A DNA stretch of 64,000 bases from Mesorhizobium zhangyense (GCF_011045115.1 NZ_JAAKZG010000003.1:372001-436000); one strand, 5' to 3'; positions 1-8,848 are shown, counted from the stretch's first letter. Numbers and translations are program-made. Notes: generated by a model from the sequence alone, not told the origin.

Positions 1-1429
1 CTTCCAGATTGCCCTGGATGACGGCGATGGGGTTGTTGATCTCATGGGCGACGCCGGCGGTGATCTCGCCGATCGCCGCCAGCTTTTCCGACATGATCAG
101 CTGCTTGGTCGTCGCTTCAAGCTGCTGGTTGGCGACGCGAAGCTCGCGCGTGCGCTCCTCGACGCGATTGTTCAATTCCTCGTTCCATTCGCGAAGCTCG
201 CGCTCGCGCTGCTGTACCCGGTCGAGCAGATCGTCGAGATGCAGCGCGACATGCCCGATCTCGTCGTTTACGCCGGTTATGCCCGTTCGCGCGCCGAGGT
301 CGCCGCCTTCCACCTCCGCAATCGTGTCGGTCATCCGCTCCAGCGGCTTGAAGATACCGCTGGCCCAGCGCAGGAAAATCGGCACGCTGGCCGCCGTTAT
401 CGCCAGAAAGGCCAGCACGATCGTGGCAAGTGTCTGGTATTTGGCGGCGGTGAACGGCTTTTCGAGGAAGCCAACATAGAGCATGCCGACGCGCTTGCCG
501 AAGCTGTCGGTGATCGGCTCATAAGCGGAAATGTACCAGTCATTGACGACAAAGGCGCTGTCGAGCCAGGTTTGCCCGCGCCCCAGCACAGCCGAACGCA
601 CGGCGGCCGACACGCGCGTGCCGAGTGCCCGCTTGTTTTCGAACAGGCGGACATTGGTGCTGATGCGGACGTCGTCGAGAAACAGCGTGGCCGTGCCCTG
701 ACTGCCTTCGGGAAGGCTCGCCTCGCGATAGACGAGGTCGTTGATCGTATCGATGAAGACGAGGTTCTGGTTGAGCAGCGTGCCGCCGACAAGGGCTGCC
801 GCACGACCGTCGCGCAACGCAACCGGGCTTGCCGAATGCACGACCATGCCCCGCGTCTCGGTGTTGCGCTCGGTGGGGACGGCGTTGGGCGTCGACACCA
901 ATTCCAGATTGGCCCGCTGGGCAAGCGCCGGCGAGATTGCCGCGAGATCCTCGTTCTGGAAGATATCGATCGCAGTGGAGTCCGCACCCGCCAGCGCCGC
1001 CTTCACGACCGGCCAATCCATTTTCAACGAAGCAGCGAGCGGCGGCGCGGAAGCGGAAACGTCGCTCGCGCCTTCGACAAGGAACAGAAAATCCAGCCCC
1101 AGCGCGGTTCGCTGCTCTTCGAGAAACTGCGACAGCGCCGTCCGGTCGTTCTCCCCGGCGATATCGCGAAACCGCGCAGAGGCACCCAGCGCATGAATTT
1201 GTTCGCCGGTATTTTCCAGGATGCGCGACAGATATTGATGGGCGATGGTCAGGTCGCCATTGACCTTGGAGATCAGCAGCGCATCGAACTTCGCGTTCCA
1301 ACGAATGATGGTGACGCCAAGCAGCAGCGGCAAGATGACCAGCGTCGGCAGAAGTGCGATCGCCAAAAGCCGGAAGCGGACCGAACGCCCCGGCCGCAAC
1401 CTTGCGAAGGCTCCTTCCGCCTCAGGCAT
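1..1429 (-). CDS. Sensor histidine kinase, 3' part cut by window edge
   Basis: Partial gene: about 476 residues are visible and the ATPase domain lies outside the window. The start ATG (1429) overlaps the stop of the response regulator by 8 bases, so the two are translationally coupled. The order is a membrane segment at about residues 20-40, a periplasmic sensor region of roughly 280 residues (Cache-like in size and position), a second membrane segment near 328-350, a HAMP-like linker, a coiled coil rich in Glu/Arg, and a HisKA box with VAHEINNPIAVIQ containing the phospho-accepting His. It probably senses a small extracellular molecule and phosphorylates the partner regulator. The ligand is unknown. 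A long open frame on the opposite strand is a shadow. Confidence 0.88.
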   Translation of the reverse strand, partial: MPEAEGAFARLRPGRSVRFRLLAIALLPTLVILPLLLGVTIIRWNAKFDALLISKVNGDLTIAHQYLSRILENTGEQIHALGASARFRDIAGENDRTALSQFLEEQRTALGLDFLFLVEGASDVSASAPPLAASLKMDWPVVKAALAGADSTAIDIFQNEDLAAISPALAQRANLELVSTPNAVPTERNTETRGMVVHSASPVALRDGRAAALVGGTLLNQNLVFIDTINDLVYREASLPEGSQGTATLFLDDVRISTNVRLFENKRALGTRVSAAVRSAVLGRGQTWLDSAFVVNDWYISAYEPITDSFGKRVGMLYVGFLEKPFTAAKYQTLATIVLAFLAITAASVPIFLRWASGIFKPLERMTDTIAEVEGGDLGARTGITGVNDEIGHVALHLDDLLDRVQQRERELREWNEELNNRVEERTRELRVANQQLEATTKQLIMSEKLAAIGEITAGVAHEINNPIAVIQGNLE

Positions 1430-2813
1430 TCCACAGCGCGCATTTGCGGTCGATGGTCTTGCGCGAGATGCCCAGCTTGCGCGCCGCCTCGTCGCGGTTG
1501 CCGCCGGTTTCCTCCAGCACGCCGAGGATATGACGCCGCTCGACCTCTTCCAGCGTCTCGTTCGATATTCCCGCATGGGCGCTTCGCTGGCCGCGGAAAT
1601 CCTGCGGAAAGCTGCCAAGGATCAGCGAGCGCTCGATCAGGTTGCGCAACTCGCGCACGTTTCCCGGCCAATCGTAGCGCCCGAGTGCCGTTCGCACCGA
1701 CGCATCGATCGGCACCGGCGGCATACCGAGTTGTTGCGAAAGCTTGCGCATGAACAGCGTCGCCAGATCCTGCACATCGTCGCCCCGGTCGCGCAGCGGC
1801 GGCAGATGCAGCTGCATCACATTGATGCGGTAGAACAGGTCGGGGCGGAAGCGGCCTTTCTCGACCTCTTTTTCAAGGTCGGCATTGGTCGCGAAGATGA
1901 AGCGCAGATCGACGGGCACCTCGCGCTCGGCGCCCACGGGGCGCACGCGGCGATCCTCGATCACGCGCAACAGCTTGCTTTGCGTGGCCAGCGGCATCTC
2001 GCCTATCTCATCGAGGAACAGCGTCCCGCCCTGCGCATGCATGAACAGGCCTTCGCGCGCCGTCTCCGCGCTGGTGAAGGCGCCCTTCAGGTGCCCGAAC
2101 AGTTCGCTCTCGATCATATCCGGGGCAATGGCTGCGCAATTCACCGGCACGAAAGGCTTGTCGGCCCGGTCGGAGAGCGAATGCAGCGAGCGCGCCGCAA
2201 CCTCCTTGCCGGTGCCGGACTGGCCGGTGAGCAGCACGGAGGTCGGCAGCGGCGCGACGCGGGCGATGGTGTCGCGCACCCGCGCGATTGCCGGCGACTC
2301 GCCGATCAGCTTGTCGCGCAGCAGCATGTGGTCGGAAGCCGAGCGCAGCTCATAGCGCAGCACGTTGTTTTCGCGCTGCAGCCGCACCCGGTCGAGGCAG
2401 CGCGCCACCGCATTGAGTATCTGGTTCGAGCGGAACGGCTTCAGCACGAAATCCACCGCGCCTGCCCGCAGCGCCTGGATAGCGGTTTCGAGATCGGCGA
2501 AGGCCGTCATCAGGATCGCATCGGCGAAGAAGCCGATAGCGCGTTGCTCGGCCAGCCAGTCGACGCCGTTCTTGCCCGGCATGATGTTGTCGAGGATGAC
2601 GACATCGAAATGATGCGCGTCGAGCTTTTTCGACGCCTCGTCAGTGTTGGCCGCCTCTTCCAGGCGCTTGCAGCGGGGGCCGATGGTGCGGGCCAGAAAG
2701 TTGCGCATGCCCGGCTCGTCATCGACGATCAGGATCGACGCCTGCGCCAGCCACGGCCCGAACTCCGGGTCGCGCTTCACATCCGACAGTTTTCGCGTTG
2801 CCTCTACGCTCAC
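1422..2813 (-). CDS. NtrC-family sigma-54-dependent response regulator
   Basis: 463 residues in three domains. An N-terminal receiver (about 25-140) has the phospho-acceptor Asp in VVILDNIMPG and the Lys in FVLKPF. The central AAA+ domain (about 165-390) has Walker A GQSGTGKE, the sigma-54 contact loop GAFTSAE and Walker B LFLDEIGEM. The C-terminal Fis-type helix-turn-helix ends in RDEAARKLGISRKTIDRK. Phosphorylated regulators of this type drive sigma-54 (RpoN) promoters by ATP hydrolysis. It is co-transcribed with the kinase that overlaps its end. No convincing -24/-12 promoter was found by eye in the nearby intergenic regions, so its target is unknown and may lie outside the window. Confidence 0.93.
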   Translation of the reverse strand: MSVEATRKLSDVKRDPEFGPWLAQASILIVDDEPGMRNFLARTIGPRCKRLEEAANTDEASKKLDAHHFDVVILDNIMPGKNGVDWLAEQRAIGFFADAILMTAFADLETAIQALRAGAVDFVLKPFRSNQILNAVARCLDRVRLQRENNVLRYELRSASDHMLLRDKLIGESPAIARVRDTIARVAPLPTSVLLTGQSGTGKEVAARSLHSLSDRADKPFVPVNCAAIAPDMIESELFGHLKGAFTSAETAREGLFMHAQGGTLFLDEIGEMPLATQSKLLRVIEDRRVRPVGAEREVPVDLRFIFATNADLEKEVEKGRFRPDLFYRINVMQLHLPPLRDRGDDVQDLATLFMRKLSQQLGMPPVPIDASVRTALGRYDWPGNVRELRNLIERSLILGSFPQDFRGQRSAHAGISNETLEEVERRHILGVLEETGGNRDEAARKLGISRKTIDRKCALWNA

Positions 2814-2981
2814 CGTTCACCTCCCGCAGGCATCCGCTGGAACGCCTGACGGAATGAATAGCTGACGAAGAGAGGAAAACAAACCTCTGCCCGCGCCTGT
2901 GGGCAACATTGGCCCTAGGGGTGCGAAATCAATATGCTCGACGAGAATCGCGGATTGGAACCGGCGCGCGCCCGAGCGCGG

Positions 2982-3323
2982 TCAGCCGGCCTCGATTTCA
3001 GCTTGCAGGGCGACCATATGCTGCTGGGCGGCAGCGGTTGCGGCGCGCTCGATGGCGCGGAAGCGGCTCACCACTGCAAGCCCGACAGGTGTCAGTTGCG
3101 CACCGCCGCCGCGTTTTCCGCCGGTCTGCGCCGAGACGACCGGCTTGCCGAACAGCTTGTTCATCTCCTCGACCAGATCCCAGGCGTGCTTGTAGGACAT
3201 CTTCATGCCGCGCGCGGCTGCCGAGATCGATCCGAAGGCGGCGATCTGTTCCAGCAGTTCGATCTTGCCGGGTCCGATACGGCCGTCGGGATCAAGGTTT
3301 ATCCGCAGGCTGAGCGATGGCAT
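2982..3323 (-). CDS. modE: ModE-type stand-alone winged-helix regulator
   Basis: 113 residues matching the N-terminal DNA-binding domain of ModE (LysR-type winged helix): IELLEQIAAFGSISAAARG, then MSYKHAWDLVEEMN, then the glycine-rich wing GGKRGGGAQLTPVG. Full ModE has about 260 residues with two C-terminal molybdate-binding Mop/TOBE domains, which are absent here, so molybdate sensing must be done elsewhere or differently. It follows modABC on the same strand, 103 bases after modC, and a ModE-box-like palindrome lies in that gap. The family role is repression of mod genes and control of molybdoenzymes. The family call is firm, the effector is not known. Confidence 0.85.
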   Translation of the reverse strand: MPSLSLRINLDPDGRIGPGKIELLEQIAAFGSISAAARGMKMSYKHAWDLVEEMNKLFGKPVVSAQTGGKRGGGAQLTPVGLAVVSRFRAIERAATAAAQQHMVALQAEIEAG

Positions 3324-3387
3324 GGTCTTCGTTCCTGATGCTCACGCGCGTCGCGCGCCGTCACTTGCAATGTTCTAGCCTGCCCGT

Positions 3388-3416
3388 ATCGCTATGTCAT
3401 TGCGAACATAGCCGAT
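3388..3416. promoter_or_regulatory. Candidate ModE box upstream of modE
   Basis: Inverted repeat ATCGCTATGT, 8-base spacer, ACATAGCCGAT. The left arm resembles the ATCGNTATAT half-site of the E. coli ModE box. The geometry (10-8-10) is the same as the site before modA. It suggests autoregulation of modE by an internal promoter. Confidence 0.55.
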
Positions 3417-3426
3417 TCCCAGAATT

Positions 3427-4530
3427 TCACCCGGGCTTGACACCGGACATCGTATTCGCCCGATCGAAACTGACCGTTTTCACCACGGCAAAGACCGGCT
3501 TGCCAGGCTCAAGCGCCAGAGCGTGACACGACTGCCGGGTGATGCGCGCCAGAATGATCTGGCCGCTGCAATCGATCAGCACATCCGCCAGCGTGCCGTT
3601 GCCCGAGCTTATACTGGCGATCTTGCCCGACAGGATGTTCAACGCGCTGAGACCGCGAGGCCGCTCGGTCGCGATGATCACGTCTCGCGCCCTTATCCGA
3701 ACCCGAACCGACGCGCCGACGGGCGTCCCGAGCCCCGAAACGCGAACCTCGCCCGCAGCCGAATGCAGCACCGACATGCCGAAGCTTTCATCATGGGCAG
3801 ACACGGTCATATCGACCACAGAGCCGCCCTCGCCGATCTCTTCCTCCGACAGCAGGTCGAGACGCTGCATGATTTCCGCAGTAGGACCGTGCGCTGCCAC
3901 CTTGCCGCCTGCCATGACGACGACATCGCTTGCCAGCCGTGCCACCTCGGCAATCGAGTGGGTAACATAGACGATCGGCGTTTTCGTCTCGTCGCGCAGC
4001 CGCTCGATATAGGGCATGATCTCGGCCTTGCGCGCGTCGTCGAGGGCGGCCAGCGGCTCGTCCATCAAAAGCAGCCTGGGGCTTGCCAGCAGCGCCCGTC
4101 CGATTGCAACGCGCTGCTTCTCGCCGCCCGAAAGATGGCTCGGTCGCCGGTCGAGCAGATGCCCGATGCCGAGCAATTCCACCACGCGGCCCATATCATC
4201 ATGCCGCTCGCCCTTTGGCGTGAACCAGCGGCCATAGGACAAATTGCTGCGTACATTGAGATGCGGAAAAAGCCGCGGCTCCTGAAAGACATAGCCGATG
4301 CGCCGCTTGTGCTTGGGCACGAACACGCCCGCCTGCGTATCGACGAAAACCCTCCCCTCGGCCGCAATGCGCCCCTGGTCGGGACGCAAAAGCCCGCCGA
4401 TCAGGTTCACGAGAGAGGTCTTGCCGGAGCCCGACGGTCCGAACAGCGCCGTCAATCGCCCGGCACTTTCGAAGCGCGCTTCCAGCGAGAAATCGCCAAG
4501 GCGATTCTTGATGTCGACCGCGACCGTCAT
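3427..4530 (-). CDS. modC: Molybdate ABC transporter ATP-binding protein
   Basis: 367 residues. The ABC ATPase has Walker A GPSGSGKTS (about 30-38), signature LSGGEKQRVAIGRALL and Walker B LLMDEPLAALD. A C-terminal Mop/TOBE-type domain (about 290-355) is the usual oxyanion regulatory module of ModC. It powers molybdate uptake with ModB and ModA. The start ATG overlaps the end of modB by 4 bases, so the genes form one operon modA-modB-modC on the minus strand, followed by modE. The length is normal for ModC. Sulfate/tungstate paralogues are less likely given the ModE neighbour and the ModE-like boxes. Confidence 0.94.
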   Translation of the reverse strand: MTVAVDIKNRLGDFSLEARFESAGRLTALFGPSGSGKTSLVNLIGGLLRPDQGRIAAEGRVFVDTQAGVFVPKHKRRIGYVFQEPRLFPHLNVRSNLSYGRWFTPKGERHDDMGRVVELLGIGHLLDRRPSHLSGGEKQRVAIGRALLASPRLLLMDEPLAALDDARKAEIMPYIERLRDETKTPIVYVTHSIAEVARLASDVVVMAGGKVAAHGPTAEIMQRLDLLSEEEIGEGGSVVDMTVSAHDESFGMSVLHSAAGEVRVSGLGTPVGASVRVRIRARDVIIATERPRGLSALNILSGKIASISSGNGTLADVLIDCSGQIILARITRQSCHALALEPGKPVFAVVKTVSFDRANTMSGVKPG

Positions 4531-5228
4531 TCGAGGTCCATCCTGCGGCCAAGCCGGCGCGACAACGCTTCGGAAGCGATCAGCGCGGCCATGGAGATAA
4601 CGATGGAAACCAGCGTCAGGCGCAGCGCGCCGGCATCGCCGCCAGGAACCTGTGTGAAGGTGTAGATTGCGGAAGGCAGCGTTTGCGTCTCGCCGGGAAT
4701 GTTGGAGACAAAGGTAATCGTCGCGCCGAACTCGCCCATTGCCTTGGCGAAGGAGAGGATCATGCCGGCGATAACCCCCGGCAGCGTCAACGGCAGCGTG
4801 ATCGTCAGGAAAACCCAGATTGGATTTGCGCCCAGCGTACCCGCCGCCGCCTCGAGCCTGCGATCGACCGCCTCGATCGAAAGACGAATGGCACGCACCA
4901 TCAGCGGAAAGCCCATGATGGCGCAGGCAAGTGCCGCACCTGTCCAGCGGAAGGAAAAGACGATGCCGAAATGCTCGGCCAGAAAGGCGCCAGCCGGGCC
5001 GCGGCGCCCGAAGGTCAAAAGCAGCAAATAGCCCGTGACCACCGGCGGCAGGATCAACGGCAGATGGACGATGCCGTTGACGATCGACTTGCCCCAGAAT
5101 TTACCGCGCGCCAGAAGCAGCGCGATCAGGAGCCCGGGTGGCAGGCTCGCCACCATGGCCCAGGTGGCGACCTTGATGGACAGCCGGACCGCATTCCATT
5201 CTTCGGGACTGAGGTCCAGCCATTCCAT
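4527..5228 (-). CDS. modB: Molybdate ABC transporter permease
   Basis: 233 residues with about five hydrophobic membrane segments and the binding-protein-dependent permease (EAA) loop GANPIWVFLTITLPLTLPG, which contacts the ATPase. It forms the inner-membrane channel of the ModABC importer. It lies 17 bases downstream of modA and overlaps modC by 4 bases, supporting one transcript. Length and motif fit ModB. The substrate is assigned from the whole operon rather than from this protein alone. Confidence 0.94.
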   Translation of the reverse strand: MEWLDLSPEEWNAVRLSIKVATWAMVASLPPGLLIALLLARGKFWGKSIVNGIVHLPLILPPVVTGYLLLLTFGRRGPAGAFLAEHFGIVFSFRWTGAALACAIMGFPLMVRAIRLSIEAVDRRLEAAAGTLGANPIWVFLTITLPLTLPGVIAGMILSFAKAMGEFGATITFVSNIPGETQTLPSAIYTFTQVPGGDAGALRLTLVSIVISMAALIASEALSRRLGRRMDLE

Positions 5229-5245
5229 GCTTTACGAAGAGCCCT

Positions 5246-6046
5246 TTAGTTCGATGCGACCGGTGCGAGGAAGGTAAAACCCTGCGCTTCGAACAGCTCC
5301 TTGGCCTTGGCCGACTGGAGATATTTCACGAAGCCCTCGGCGTCCGCATTCTTCGATTCCGCTATCAGCCCAACGGGATAGACGATCGGCGCGTGCGAGT
5401 CTTCCGGGAATGTTCCGACGACCTTCACGTCAGGCTCGGCAACGGCATCCGTTGCGTAGACGATGCCGAGTGCGGCCTCGCCGGTCGAGACCAGCTTGAG
5501 CGCTGCGCGCACATTTTCCGCCTGCGCGACCTTGCCTTCGACCGAGGCCCAGACGTCAAGCTTTTCAAGTGCGGCCTTGCCGTATTTGCCGGCAGGAACG
5601 GCCTTCACATCGCCCATGGCGAGCTTGCTATCGCCGAGGAGTGCGGCGAGATCGAAGTTCGGAGCGATGGTTGCCTCGGCAGTGGAATCTTTAGGCGCGA
5701 CCAGCACGATGCGGTTGCCGAGCAGTTTCAGCTCGGTGTCGGGCTTGGTCAGTTTCTTGTCGGAGAGATATTTCATCCAGTCGAGGTCGGCTGAGATGAA
5801 CACATCAGCCGGCGCGCCTTCCTCGATCTGCTTGGCCAGCGCCGAGCTCGATGCATAAGAAATGGTCGCCTGCTTGCCGGCATCAGCCTGCCAGGCGGTG
5901 TTGATGTTGTCGAGCGCGTTCTTGAGGCTCGCCGCGGCGAAAACCGTAACGTTGTCTGCAGCCTGCGCAGCGGGCGCCGCCGCGAAGAACATGGCGGCAA
6001 GGCCGCTGACGGCAAGCGCCAGTCCAAAACGTCTGCGTGTGAACAT
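5246..6046 (-). CDS. modA: Molybdate-binding periplasmic protein
   Basis: 266 residues from the ATG at 6046, chosen because it is preceded by a GGGAG ribosome-binding site and begins a signal peptide (MFTRRRFGLALAVSGLAAMF, cleavage near AAQA-AD). The upstream in-frame start at 6166 would add 40 residues with no secretion logic. ModA features include VFAAASLKNAL near the mature N-terminus, ISYASSSALAKQIEEGAP and ADVFISAD, the oxyanion pocket segments. It captures molybdate (possibly tungstate) in the periplasm and delivers it to ModBC. The upstream region carries a ModE-box-like palindrome, consistent with repression when molybdate is plentiful. Confidence 0.94.
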   Translation of the reverse strand: MFTRRRFGLALAVSGLAAMFFAAAPAAQAADNVTVFAAASLKNALDNINTAWQADAGKQATISYASSSALAKQIEEGAPADVFISADLDWMKYLSDKKLTKPDTELKLLGNRIVLVAPKDSTAEATIAPNFDLAALLGDSKLAMGDVKAVPAGKYGKAALEKLDVWASVEGKVAQAENVRAALKLVSTGEAALGIVYATDAVAEPDVKVVGTFPEDSHAPIVYPVGLIAESKNADAEGFVKYLQSAKAKELFEAQGFTFLAPVASN

Positions 6047-6108
6047 GATCTCTACTCCCGGTTCGGATTTGAATTCTATCATATCGCGGATGGCCGAACG
6101 GTCACCCA

Positions 6109-6136
6109 ATCGATATATCCACGCGGATATAACAAT
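6109..6136. promoter_or_regulatory. Candidate ModE box upstream of modABC
   Basis: Inverted repeat ATCGATATAT, 8-base spacer, ATATAACAAT; 8 of 10 positions are symmetrical. It closely resembles the E. coli ModE operator half-sites. It lies 63 bases before the modA start, where a repressor would cover the promoter. Confidence 0.7.
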
Positions 6137-6559
6137 GAATCGATAGCGAAAGTAAACCGCCCTCACGAGCTATTACCGGCTGTAAGAGAGATTATTTCGC
6201 CGGCGAGATCGTTGTTCCAGAAGGGAATAACGACCCCGGCAGATCAGTTGCCCGATGCACATAGAGAAACACCTCGACAATCGCCGTTGGTTCGTAGCGC
6301 GGGGGCGCTCATAGAGCGCCGTGCGCCGGAAGAAAATGAGCAACCCCAAATCGCGATCCGGGTACCAGGTCAAATCCGGTCGTTTCGACAAAACGGCCCC
6401 GTTACATCTAAAAGATAGTCTATTGACATATAGCCTTCCTCTGCATAGCTTGCCGCCGAGCTAAGACCGGTCGGCAAAGTTGAGGACACGCTGATGGTAG
6501 TTGCCGGCTGAAACAGCGGCGCAGCCGGCCTGGCTTGTTTGACCCAGTGGAGGAACCCC
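6137..6559. other. Intergenic region between modA and the cluster 1 importer
   Basis: No gene is supported here: the short open frames lack ribosome-binding sites and recognisable products. It should hold divergent promoters. Two things stand out: a perfect 7-bp hairpin (GGCGCTC, loop ATA, GAGCGCC, 6304-6320) without a T run, and the AT-rich motif at 6421-6433 described separately. Confidence 0.6.
6421..6433. promoter_or_regulatory. Shared AT-rich motif TATTGACATATAG (candidate GntR site)
   Basis: This 13-mer recurs with one mismatch at 19465-19477, before the aldo-keto reductase gene of the same cluster, and partly at 18638-18650 before gntR. It contains TTGACA, so it could instead be a promoter -35 element. 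It lies 126 bases before the binding-protein gene. Confidence 0.4.
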
Positions 6560-7798
6560 ATGAAATCCTTGCGCCTCGCGATCTCCGCGGCGGTATCAAC
6601 CCTTGCCCTAGGCATCGGTACAGTTGCCGCAGAGCCCGTGAAAATAGCCTTTCTGACGCCGAAGACCGGGCCGCTGGCCTTTATCGGCGCCATGTACGAT
6701 CCCACGATCAATTTCGTGCAGCAGCCCTTCAATGAAGCTGCCGGCGAGACCGGAAACAAGATCGACATCACCGTTTACGACGATTCCGGAACCACGCAAG
6801 GTGCGGCGGACCGGTTCAAGCAGGCTATTGCAGACGGCGCGCGCGTTTTCGTCGGCGCCGGCACCTCGCCGCTTGCGGCGCAGAACCTTGCCGACATCCA
6901 GCGCTGGAACCAGCGCAACGCCGAAGACCCGGCAATGCTTCTGATCGTTGGCGCCGAAGGCTCCAACTTCATCGGAGCCGATTGCAGCTTCTACTCCTTC
7001 CATTTCACGACCACGCCCTTCATCCGCCAGAACGCGCTGGCGAAAGTCATGAAGGAGGATGGCTCGCTGGGCGAAAAGGTCTACTCGCTCCAGCCCGACT
7101 ATACGATGGGCCGCGAGATGGAAGCAGCCACCACCCACAATGCCGAGACCTACGGCTACAAGGTGGCCGGCACCACGCGACACGACGTCTTCAAGATCAA
7201 GGACTTCTCGCCCTTCATCGAGAAGGCCCGCTCCGAGGCTCCCAACACCATCTTCACCGCCAGCAGCGGCAGCGATCTCCAGCTTATTCTCCAGGCGGCA
7301 TCGTCGTCGGGCCTGAAGGCGCGTTTTGCCGGCATGTTCCTCGACGAGCCGGGCAATCTTGCAGCCGCTGGTGAAGCCGCCCTTCACAATTACGACGCCC
7401 AGATATTCAACGCCGAAGCAGGCGGAGAGGCTGGTGAAAAATACCGCGCAGCCTTCAATGCCGCAGCCGGCCGTGACCCCGTTGCCTTCATGAACAACAG
7501 CGTTCTGACGCTGAACATGCTGGGCGCAGCCGTCGCAGCACTGCCCAAGGCTGACAAGGTCGCTGTCAACGATCTGGTCAAGTCGCTCGAGACCGTAAAG
7601 GTCGACTGGCCGCTCGGCACGCTCTCGATGCGCGCAGACGACCATCAGGTCCAGCTACCACTGGTCATCTCCATGGTGTCCAAGGATGCCAAGGACAAGA
7701 TCGACGGGACGGATATGGGCTTCAAGCCGGTCAAGGTGCTGAGCGCCGAGGAAACCTCGGTTCCCGTCAGCGCCGAGTGCAAGATGAAGCGGCCCTGA
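6560..7798 (+). CDS. HAAT-family ABC transporter substrate-binding protein (cluster 1)
   Basis: 412 residues from the ATG at 6560, which has a GGAGG site seven bases upstream. An in-frame ATG at 6539 lacks one. The signal peptide is MKSLRLAISAAVSTLALGIG with cleavage near VAAE. The mature protein starts VKIAFLTPKTGPLAFIGA, typical of periplasmic-binding protein type 1 (LivK/ABC branched-chain family). It heads an operon with two permeases and two ATPases. The family binds branched amino acids but also aromatic acids, amides and other carboxylates, so the real ligand is probably the substrate of the catabolic genes downstream. Confidence 0.9.
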   Translation: MKSLRLAISAAVSTLALGIGTVAAEPVKIAFLTPKTGPLAFIGAMYDPTINFVQQPFNEAAGETGNKIDITVYDDSGTTQGAADRFKQAIADGARVFVGAGTSPLAAQNLADIQRWNQRNAEDPAMLLIVGAEGSNFIGADCSFYSFHFTTTPFIRQNALAKVMKEDGSLGEKVYSLQPDYTMGREMEAATTHNAETYGYKVAGTTRHDVFKIKDFSPFIEKARSEAPNTIFTASSGSDLQLILQAASSSGLKARFAGMFLDEPGNLAAAGEAALHNYDAQIFNAEAGGEAGEKYRAAFNAAAGRDPVAFMNNSVLTLNMLGAAVAALPKADKVAVNDLVKSLETVKVDWPLGTLSMRADDHQVQLPLVISMVSKDAKDKIDGTDMGFKPVKVLSAEETSVPVSAECKMKRP

Positions 7799-7814
7799 TC
7801 CATCGCAAGAACCT

Positions 7815-7886
7815 GCGGATGGGAGCTCTCGTTCCCGTCCGCTTTGCGCTATAGGCACCCGTACGGGGCCTGAGCCCCTCTTATTT
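7815..7886 (+). terminator. Two hairpins between binding-protein gene and permease gene
   Basis: First hairpin: GCGGATGGGA (7815-7824) pairs with TCCCGTCCGC (7833-7842) with one G-U pair. Second: GGGGC-CTGA-GCCCC (7865-7878) followed by TCTTATTT. Such structures after a binding-protein gene commonly stabilise or partly terminate the message so that the binding protein is made in excess. Confidence 0.5.
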
Positions 7887-7903
7887 CACCCCGGACCATA
7901 TCC

Positions 7904-8845
7904 ATGGAAACGCTCCTTGTAGCCCTGCTGAACGGGCTGATCTACGGGCTCCTGCTCTTCATGATCAGCTCGGGCCTGACGCTCATCTTCGGCATGATGG
8001 GCATTCTGAACTTCGCCCATGCCTCTTTCTACATGCTCGGCGCCTATCTGGCGTTCACGGCCATCCATATGTTCGGCTTCTGGGGCGGCGTAGTCTTCGG
8101 CACGCTCGGCGTGGCGCTGATCGGCTTCGTTTGTGAACGTTACCTGCTTCGTCATGTCAGGCGCTTCGGCCATGTCCAGGAACTGTTGCTCACGTTCGGC
8201 CTGTTCTTCGCTTTCGAGGAAGTCGTCAAGCTGTTCTACGGACCTTATGCAGTGGCCTATTCCGTACCCGAGTCATTGCGTTTCACCGCCTTCCACATCG
8301 GCGAGGTGTCTTATCCGTTCTTCCGCGTCCTGATCGGCCTGACGGCCATCGTCATGTTCGCCGCCATTTTCTGCCTGCTCCGCTTCACCCGGATCGGGCT
8401 GGTGGTGCGTGCAGCCGTGCTCAATCCGACGATGGTGCAGGCGCTGGGCTACAACGTATCCGTCATCTTCTCGGCCATGTTCGCTGTTGGCGCCGGACTA
8501 GCAGGCCTCGCCGGCGCCATGGGCGGTGCCTACTACACGACAAATCCAAACATGGCGACGGAGCTGGGCGTGATCGTCTTTGTCGTCGTCGTTGTCGGTG
8601 GGTTGGGCTCGCTCGGCGGCGCGCTGATCGCCTCCCTGCTCATCGGAGTACTCGTCAGCGCCATCGTCTATGTCGACGTCACTTTCGGGCAAATTCTGTC
8701 CGCAGTGGGTCTCGTCTCCGACGAGGTCGCGCGATCGACGCTCGATGTGCCGCTGTCCAGCGCCGCGGGCGTGCTGCCGTTCCTGCTCATGCTTCTTGTG
8801 CTGATGTTCCGTCCCCAGGGTATCGCCGGCGACGAAAGGGCCTGA
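7904..8845 (+). CDS. HAAT ABC transporter permease, LivH type (cluster 1)
   Basis: 313 residues, very hydrophobic, about eight membrane segments. N-terminal LLNGLIYGLLLFMISSGLTL and the FGMMGILNFAHASFYMLGAY stretch are hallmarks of LivH permeases. It pairs with the LivM-type protein three bases downstream to form the membrane channel. It is separated from the binding-protein gene by 105 bases containing two hairpins, and probably belongs to the same operon with lower expression. Confidence 0.92.
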   Translation: METLLVALLNGLIYGLLLFMISSGLTLIFGMMGILNFAHASFYMLGAYLAFTAIHMFGFWGGVVFGTLGVALIGFVCERYLLRHVRRFGHVQELLLTFGLFFAFEEVVKLFYGPYAVAYSVPESLRFTAFHIGEVSYPFFRVLIGLTAIVMFAAIFCLLRFTRIGLVVRAAVLNPTMVQALGYNVSVIFSAMFAVGAGLAGLAGAMGGAYYTTNPNMATELGVIVFVVVVVGGLGSLGGALIASLLIGVLVSAIVYVDVTFGQILSAVGLVSDEVARSTLDVPLSSAAGVLPFLLMLLVLMFRPQGIAGDERA

Positions 8846-8848
8846 TCG

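Noticed and set aside
44-1753. 569-codon open frame on the plus strand opposite the histidine kinase and response regulator
   Set aside because: It is antisense to clear kinase and regulator motifs, has no recognisable domain, and is rich in Arg/His as expected for a high-GC shadow frame.
3523-4665. 380-codon plus-strand frame opposite modC
   Set aside because: modC has full ABC motifs on the minus strand; this frame has none.
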